Source: Ianthella basta
Lineage: Eukaryota; Porifera; Demospongiae; Verongiida; Ianthellidae
NCBI GenBank assembly: GCA_964019415.1
Contig: OZ025876.1
Location: 513,622-577,621 of the forward strand
Reading direction: 5' to 3'
Length of the DNA stretch: 64,000 nt
Shown here: one piece after another, positions 58,191 through 64,000 of the stretch
Layout: each line of letters begins with the position of its first letter
Numbering within the stretch: position 1 is the first letter of the stretch
Notes under the pieces: model-generated
What the model was told of the DNA's origin: nothing
The model's database searches: none
Seen by the model: the letters and a program-made list of their open reading frames with translations, nothing else
Position numbers and translations under genes: made by a program

Positions 58191-58506
58191 ATCCAACATA
58201 TCGTCCTTACTGCAGGCATGGCGAAACAGATCGTTCATCTGCCACACGGGCATTTCTTTACAGCTCGCTTCAGCTCGCCAGATATCATCCCGTTTCGACA
58301 TCAGAGGGCTAGTTTTCATCAAATCGGCCTCGTAGTTCGTCCAGTTGATACACTCGGTCAATGAGCTTTAGATCTTGTACCAATTGTCCCTTGTTGTACT
58401 TTGGATGAACGTCCGCTCTCACCACAATCGAAAATATTGACCAAGGTCTCCTCGCTTCACTCACCTCCACCCACTCCGAATTAGCTCTCGACGACTCCGT
58501 GAAATA

Positions 58507-59115
58507 CCGTATACGCTTAACTTTCGCGAGGTTACACTTTCGCGGTTTTCGCGGTTCAGCAGCCATCCGCGAAATAGTCCCGTACCCAGACCACTTCCGG
58601 CCGCCATTTTGAAATGGGCAGCCGGAGGTGGTCTGGGTACGAGACTCGCGAAAGTATCACCCCGCGAAAATTTAGACCAGGTTGAGCAAAGGTCACTGTA
58701 CGATTACGTCACAAAATTGTAAAATGGCGGCGATTCGCGGCGGCAACCTAGTTTATGCGGCTAAGATCCGCCCTCCACCGAGGCAATGGAGTACACCAAT
58801 AGGGCCAGAGTTGAGAGGATGAGAAGAATCAACACCACGAAGATTCCTCTTCACTAGCACTGCAAATATTATTGGATGCGACGATTCGCACGACGTACGT
58901 ACGTCGAATATTCATTGGCGAGTATCTACTATCAGCAGCTGAGAAAGCGTTTGCAAGGCCACGTGTGTTCAGGTACTGGATCGTTTCTTCGCGTGTATTG
59001 GGGAGGATATAGCTAGCCAGGCTAAGACCCTACAACCGCGAAAATAAAAACGCGAAAATCCTGAAAAATCGCGAACTGCGAAAGTTCAACCCCGCGAAAG
59101 TTTAAGCGTATACGG
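58507..59115. mobile_element. 609-bp MITE with TA target duplication
   Basis: Ends CCGTATACGCTTAACTTTCG and CGAAAGTTTAAGCGTATACGG; TA duplicated (58,505-58,506; 59,116-59,117) within gaaatagtcccgg, which is continuous in blocks 2 and 3. Several subterminal cgcgaaa motifs occur on both sides. Tc1/mariner-like by TSD, but no transposase. Confidence 0.8.
58575..58648. mobile_element. About 75-bp hairpin of the TAGTC family nested in the MITE
   Basis: tagtcccgtacccagaccac ... gtggtctgggtacgagact forms a near-perfect hairpin around ggccgccattttgaaatggg. It is flanked by cgcgaaa on both sides, a likely part of a 9-bp duplication. Confidence 0.5.
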
Positions 59116-59124
59116 TAGTCCCGG

Positions 59125-59640
59125 TAGTCTCGTACGCAGACCCACTTCTGGCCGCCATTTTATTCTTTTTAATACATAGGGCACACATGCGCACTGCCCT
59201 GAAAAATGATATAACATAAGAATGATAATGGAAATAGAAGTTCTAGATATCTGTCATTCTCTAAAGTTCATTGTTTAAATTAGATGGAGGGGACACGCCC
59301 CTCACTGGCAATCACATTGATTGGGGTCCTGATTGCATGACCCTTGGATGATCTGGAACCCCTAATACATCTGATCTGGGACTTTAGCAAGGAGAAGCTG
59401 ATCATGCATCTGATAGTGTTCATCGTTTGGCCGTATGGTTGATCTCTTTTCGTTGCCAGCAATGATACCAGTCTCTTGTAGGTCACCTGGGCTGCTTTCC
59501 CCATTCCTCCTGTCGCTGCGAAAACAAGAGAAGTGAATGAACCGTGTTCAACTTCCCGGATGCGCTGTTCATAGCTTCTATTGCGGGCCGGGAAAGGCGC
59601 AATAAAATGGCGGCCGGAAGTGGGTCTGGGTACGAGACTA
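59125..59640. mobile_element. 516-bp non-autonomous relative of the 6.24-kb transposon
   Basis: Ends TAGTCTCGTACGCAGACCCA and TGGGTCTGGGTACGAGACTA, subterminal ggccgccatttta mirrored by taaaatggcggcc. A 9-bp duplication TAGTCCCGG sits at 59,116-59,124 and 59,641-59,649; blocks 2 and 3 have it once (22,153-22,161; 41,818-41,826). Same terminal sequence and TSD length as the helicase transposon. Its centre holds a retroelement fragment. Confidence 0.88.
59285..59590 (-). pseudogene. Fragment of a non-LTR retroelement C terminus
   Basis: The minus strand is open with EHGSFTSLVFAATGGMGKAA, YKRLVSLLATKRDQPY and CIRGSRSS. These match the conserved tail of reverse-transcriptase proteins common in aquatic animal genomes (recognised by pattern). 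It lies wholly inside the 516-bp element. Confidence 0.6.
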
Positions 59641-59708
59641 TAGTCCCGGCCACCGCATCCATGTTGTGCCACAGCCCACGCCTGTGACATCTCATCAGCA
59701 GGAATAAA

Positions 59709-61151
59709 ATGGCCACCAGCTGCTGTTGGGAGCAGTTCGAGCCGCTTAGCTAGCTTACTTCAGCGCAGGGTAGGCTGCCCAGCCGACACAGCACACTTCG
59801 TTTTCATCTGTTCGTATTCGGAAGCGGATGGGGAGAGACCACATCATTATTGCCAACCAAATGACAGTACAGTGATAATGCTAGGGTGGTGCATAATGGT
59901 ATGATATAAAAACAGACCTCAGACTCAGGGGTTAAAAACACGCACTGCATAGAAAAATGCACATGGTGTTTGTGTCCTGGCAAGGTGAGCAGAGTGAAGA
60001 GCAAGTAATAACTACATGGTGGTTGTTAGTGTAAATACATGGGCATAGATGAGACACTGGTGAACATTGGCAATGCATACATAAAAAGGAAAAAAATGGT
60101 ACAGTACACGCATGATTACGATAATACATACATAGCTAAGAGTCAGGGCTATGTCAGGAAACCTAGGTGAGCTGCCAGGAGGTGCAGTTACGAGCAGCAA
60201 AGATATAGTAGCTGCCAGAGATGGCAGTTTTGCCTGCTATCTCAAGAGCATATTTCCTGGCTTTCTTAGTGCTTGACGGGGCGATTTCCTTAAGGACAGT
60301 GTAGGCTTCATTTGAGTAGTGTCCCAGACACCGATCTCAATGGTCAAAAGCCGTGCCGAGAATCCACTATGGGATAAGTCTGACATCAGGAGCTGGTACG
60401 ACGGCTTGTTCTATTTCTTGGATTTCGCACTGGCTAGACTGGTTGCTGAGTTCCAAGGGACAGTCAGCTCTAGGAGGGTCACAGACTTATCCTGGTAAAG
60501 GACGATATCTGGCCTTGCTGTTGTGGTGGCAAGTTTCTGTACTGAATGGTGAAGCACTGCACAGTGCAATCACTCCACCAGCAAGCACGGTGGTAGTGAG
60601 AGTGATGTGTACGCATGTAGCAGTGTTGTGTTCAGGTTGTGGACCTTTCACCTGGTCACTGGTTGTGTTGTATGGTGACATCAGGCTGTTGTTGGGTGTT
60701 TAGTATGTTAAGGGCCACCTCAGTGGGCCCTCATGTGTTTGTGTAGCTAGCTAGCTAGCTACAACCACACACTCCAGATCATCAGCCATTCACCACTAGT
60801 GCACCCATCGTCACTAACAACAGCCTCCTGGATGTGTGCTGTGTTTCACATTGCATCTCAGGTGAACAGGTTTGAAGTTATCGCTCCAAAGAATGTGCTA
60901 CTGTTTACAGTGGTCCATCGTAGTAAGTCTGTGTATATGGCATTCTTGATGACACTCCTCCTGTTCTTCACTGTCCTGTATGTATGTATGTACATGTGTG
61001 TAACATGTCTGTGTGTGCATGTGTGTCACTGCGTGCATGGGTCTCTGTGTAATTGACAGCTTGACACATGCAGTTCTTACTCACAGACTGAGCAGCCCAA
61101 TGTATGTGCCATTTTAGACATGCACGTTTGAGCAGCATGTGTCCCTCCTGA
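59709..61151 (+). pseudogene. Decayed plus-strand gene, version T2, block 4, interrupted
   Basis: The 5' exon (ATG 59,709; SRLASLLQRRVG pattern) breaks off at ttcggaagcgga (about 59,828), where about 700 bp of foreign sequence replaces the rest. The T2 sequence resumes at about 60,533 (ttctgtactgaatggtg). Middle exon 60,862-60,922 (61 nt, VNRFEVIAPKNVLLFTVVHR); last exon degraded, ending TGA at 61,149-61,151. Confidence 0.4.
59828..60533 (-). pseudogene. Degenerate retroelement fragment in T2 of block 4
   Basis: The minus strand reads RPDIVLYQDKSVTLLELTVP near 60,520-60,460 and SDLSHSGFSARLLTIEIG near 60,390-60,330, with stops between. The pattern resembles the distal region of retroelement reverse-transcriptase proteins. 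The rest (59,828-60,150) shows nothing coding. Confidence 0.5.
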
Positions 61152-61539
61152 TTACTGTAGTCACGTGTAGTATACGAAAATGACATGACAGTCTCCTGAA
61201 ATATAACTCAACACATTATCACAAGGGCAGTGGAACAGGAGGAGCTAGGGGGCTGTAGCCCCTCCAATAATTCTTGATCCCAGAAGAGTGGCTATAAGCC
61301 TGACTGTCGTTACCACCATGCAGTCCCCTAAGTCATGTTCACCAACACTGTTGTGTCATGTTTTGTATCACATGTACGCATGCTGCAACTTCACATGTGC
61401 CCTTTCGTGTATTCATGTATGGCACTGCATATGTATGGTACCCATTGTACAGACCATCCAAAAAGGAGTAAATGTTAGATAGACTTAAAATGCAGTGGCA
61501 CGCACAATTACACAAATACCACAACTCATCTGAATACAC

Positions 61540-63967
61540 CTCGACTTCATTCAAGTCAGCAGCAAACACATTGCCCATCTTCCTAATAACGCTAGTCCGC
61601 CGCTTGCTGTGCTTCCTTGGCACAGATGTTGACTGCCATTCACTCTCAACAGAAAACACCTCAACTTCACTCAAGTCAGCAGTTAAGATGCCACCCGTGG
61701 TGTGAGGTTTGTTACAGTCTGTTTGCTTGTTCTAGGTACACTTGCTTGGGACAGACTTTGACTTACACTTCTTCAGAATTGAACTGGGAGTTGTTCCTTG
61801 AGCTGCCTGTAATGGAGTAATGGATGGTACCGATGGTTGGCAAGTTGCAGCTGGAGACACAGCCTGTAACATGTCGGCAGTCATCACTGCTGAGCACGTA
61901 GTAGGTTAGAGTCTTGAGCTGATTTCCGTTTAGAACTACACTGTTTTTGCTTCTTCCTCTTTGCCAGCAACCGTCGTGGCCGTGTTTGTTTTTCTTCTTT
62001 GCTGAACCTGTTACTGGTTACTTTAGCTCTTTTGGTGATTCTGAAGGCGGTGAACTATCTCCATTTGTGTTCGCTTCTCCTTTACTTCTTCTCTTTCCCT
62101 TGTGACCATTGGTTGCCCTCGTGGGAGCTTCCATCATTGCAATCGGAGCCTCCATCTCTCCTCCACAGAGAATGACCTCAAAGGACTCGTCACCACTCCC
62201 TTCCATGGGCACAACAATACTGTGGGTGCTTACTTGCTCTGGCGGGAATGTGCACCGTGACAGCCTGTGTCTCTCACCTTTTTAGCTGTAGACCTGTGTT
62301 GTATCTGGTGGATGTGGATACTCAACACGCTCGTGTACCTATGCCTCTGAAAGGTGGTTAATCAGAGATACTGATCGTCTGTAATCGCCAGGAAGCATCT
62401 CCTCCTCAAAACAGCTGAAATTCTAGCATACTTGCTCTGGTGGGGATGTGCATGCTATCGGATGGTGTTGAATAGGCTCTGTGTCGAAGCTCACCTTGAT
62501 AGATCAATTCTTGGCTGCACGCAACACACTTTACTGCTGCCATCATGTGATATACAGAAAGTTTTCTATTACTCATAATTTTGTGCAATTGTACCAGACC
62601 ACCTTTTCGATGGGCTGGTTCACGAGACTAGACTACTACTGCCACTGAGTTAGCTAACCAATCAAATTTGATCTAAGTGTGACCAATCAGATCTATTCTA
62701 ACGGTAACCAGTCAGATGGGATCTGGTTGGTTACTGTCTAAAGACACATCAATGAAATAGTACACCCCAACTCACACCCACGTTGCCCCCTCCCCCCCAC
62801 CCCACTACCAGTGACCCATGCACACTCACTCCAGAAGGCTTCACAAGGTATGGTATCTTCCCTCTCTGCCAGTCATTGAGGACCGTCTTTGCCACTGTGT
62901 TTGCATCGGGCGCATTGCCTTGAGTACGTAGGAGGGAGTGTCACACACACACAGTATAGCATGCTACCAATGTATTCTTGAGTCACTCCACTCAAACTTT
63001 TATATAAAACAGAGACCTCCAAATTCTGAGTTGTTGGTGATGTCTTGGTTGCTATGTTGCCATGGCAGCTGAATGTCAATGTTAGATGCTACTCTCATGA
63101 AATTAGTTTGGTTGTATTCAAAACATGCCACAATACATCAATCATATACAGGCTGTTTTTTTTTCGAAACCTATCTTTTAGGAGCTACACGAGCCTTGAA
63201 AGTGCCTTAATCGCAAACGGCCCAAAAAGTGCGTAATCAACAAACTGACCCGCAAACCAAACGCATAACCCCTGTTGCACAATCACGCACGGGGTAATAA
63301 CACTAGCTAGCTGGCTAATGATCACTCCCCTCTGGGGAAACAAGGTTGCATTCGTCTTGGAGGAGAAGGCTGCCATCCTCGACACACTATTGGCATGTGC
63401 ACAGGTAAGGTTCTATCTAGGCTGTACATATTTGGGAGGGGGAGGGGAGCTGTAGTGGTCAAAGCATGCCTCCCAGGGAGACCTGTGGTCACACCCCACA
63501 CCAGGAAAGTTTTGAATTTTAGGCCCTCTAAGCTAGAGTAATTCCTACCCAATTTGAGACATAAAAAACATTGCTGCCATTTCTACTTCACCATTCATGT
63601 AATGACGTACCTTCAAAAGTTTTCCTGTCTTAGCAGCCAGTTTTGTCAGGAAGTCCTCTGCATCATCCCAGTCTTCCACGCCATACATCTTACAAAGGTA
63701 CTCTGCATTCACTCGCTCCAAGAGAGGAGGGATGTGCTGCCAGGGGTCCTTCACATTCTCAACACGAACCTACAAAATGAAAGGCAAGACTAAGTGCAGT
63801 CTTAAAGTCATAAGGTTCTTCTTCATGCCAGTGAAATAAGACAACCTAATCTGAGCAAATACTTAGCAGTACTGGTCAAAACTGATTACTACTAACAACG
63901 ATACACCTCTCCTCGGATCATTCACGTCCACACCGCTCTGAATGAGCTGCGCACTGCCGCCCTCCAT
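61540..63967 (-). pseudogene. GNL2/NOG2-like C-terminal unit epsilon
   Basis: Start exon 63,967-63,907 (ATG, 20 codons, in frame, ending SGVDVNDPRR). GNL2 exon 63,769-63,611 is intact (VNAEYLCKMYGVEDWDDAED). The exon at about 62,919-62,830 has lost its normal acceptor: CTCAGGGC became CTCAAGGC, which would move the AG by one base and shift the frame. The Lys/Arg-rich exon (about 62,230-62,020) and last segment (61,670-61,540, RKHSKRRTSVIRKMGN) are undeleted, as in unit beta. Adjacent spacer contains the solo transposon end at 62,553-62,630. Confidence 0.62.
62553..62630. mobile_element. Solo terminal fragment of the TAGTCTCGT family (block 4)
   Basis: Same fossil as at 11,499-11,576, ending ggttcacgagacta. 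Confidence 0.55.
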
Positions 63968-64000
63968 CAGTTTACACCCACCTCTCGACCACGCCTCTAT

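Larger units (their letters stand above)
52466..58319 (-). pseudogene. ROCO gene 4: ankyrin-Roc-COR-Death-Death with a stop in the first Death domain
   Basis: Exons by homology 58319-53711, 53561-53280, 53098-52913 and 52785-52466 (TAG). About 26 ankyrin repeats, including a duplicated six-repeat segment (two HEHDVFVVRTLLKNGC starts) and several odd repeats (VCYDANVYVVQAV, CEPEGNVFDNVVRPLLMNG). P-loop GNAEGGKS (~942-949), switch DFAGQ and COR are intact; COR carries more substitutions than in copies 1-3. The exon 1 minisatellite is only two to three units. Near the start of exon 2, where copies 1-3 read VSRKSA, this copy reads AGAAGGTAAG: an in-frame TAA at 53,514-53,512 that also forms a perfect splice-donor sequence. 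Translation would stop at residue 1552, before both Death domains, unless that donor is used. Downstream exons are otherwise open. It could be a truncated but expressed ROCO protein rather than dead. Confidence 0.82.

Noticed and set aside
1..64000. tRNA or rRNA genes
   Set aside because: No cloverleaf with A/B box pattern or rRNA-like stretch was noticed by eye; a covariance-model scan would be decisive.

Overview
The window reads as animal nuclear DNA. It has short introns (about 100-500 bp) with GT/AG borders, multi-exon genes, a non-LTR retrotransposon and many small inverted-repeat elements; no rRNA, tRNA or CRISPR was seen. The combination of ankyrin-Roc-COR-Death proteins, a PHD/endonuclease/reverse-transcriptase LINE with a 2A-like peptide, and a RecQ-bearing transposon suggests an early-branching metazoan, most likely a sponge. 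That taxon is inference.

The backbone is a head-to-tail array of four duplicated blocks (about 1-12,550; 12,551-32,090; 32,091-48,980; 48,981-63,600), and a fifth begins at the right edge. Each block holds, from left to right: a minus-strand exon pair (a short ankyrin-like start exon and a GNL2/NOG2-like exon); a decayed plus-strand gene (version T1); a large minus-strand ROCO gene; a second, related decayed plus-strand gene (version T2); and the rest of the GNL2-like exons. Blocks differ in length because of ankyrin repeat number, minisatellite number and mobile-element insertions.

The four ROCO genes (3048-8994, 15021-21966, 34948-41630, 52466-58319, all minus) share one four-exon plan: a huge first exon (ankyrin repeats, Roc GTPase, COR, then a 27-bp proline-rich minisatellite), a Death-domain exon, a short Ser/Pro/Gln exon, and a second Death-domain exon. 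They look like DAPK/LRRK-superfamily signalling scaffolds without a kinase, probably acting in death or innate-immune signalling (inference). Minisatellite copy number runs about 34, 101, 22 and 2-3. The fourth copy has a stop in its first Death domain.

Inserted material: a 6.24-kb DNA transposon (23,021-29,260) with about 330-bp terminal inverted repeats, a 9-bp target duplication, a five-exon DUF6589-like gene and a RecQ-like helicase; a smaller relative at 59,125-59,640, also with a 9-bp duplication; a 3.6-kb LINE (44,947-48,526) with one stop; and several MITE-like elements (1156-1595, 50,700-51,418, 51,429-51,576, 58,507-59,115). The GNL2-like and plus-strand copies are mostly broken.
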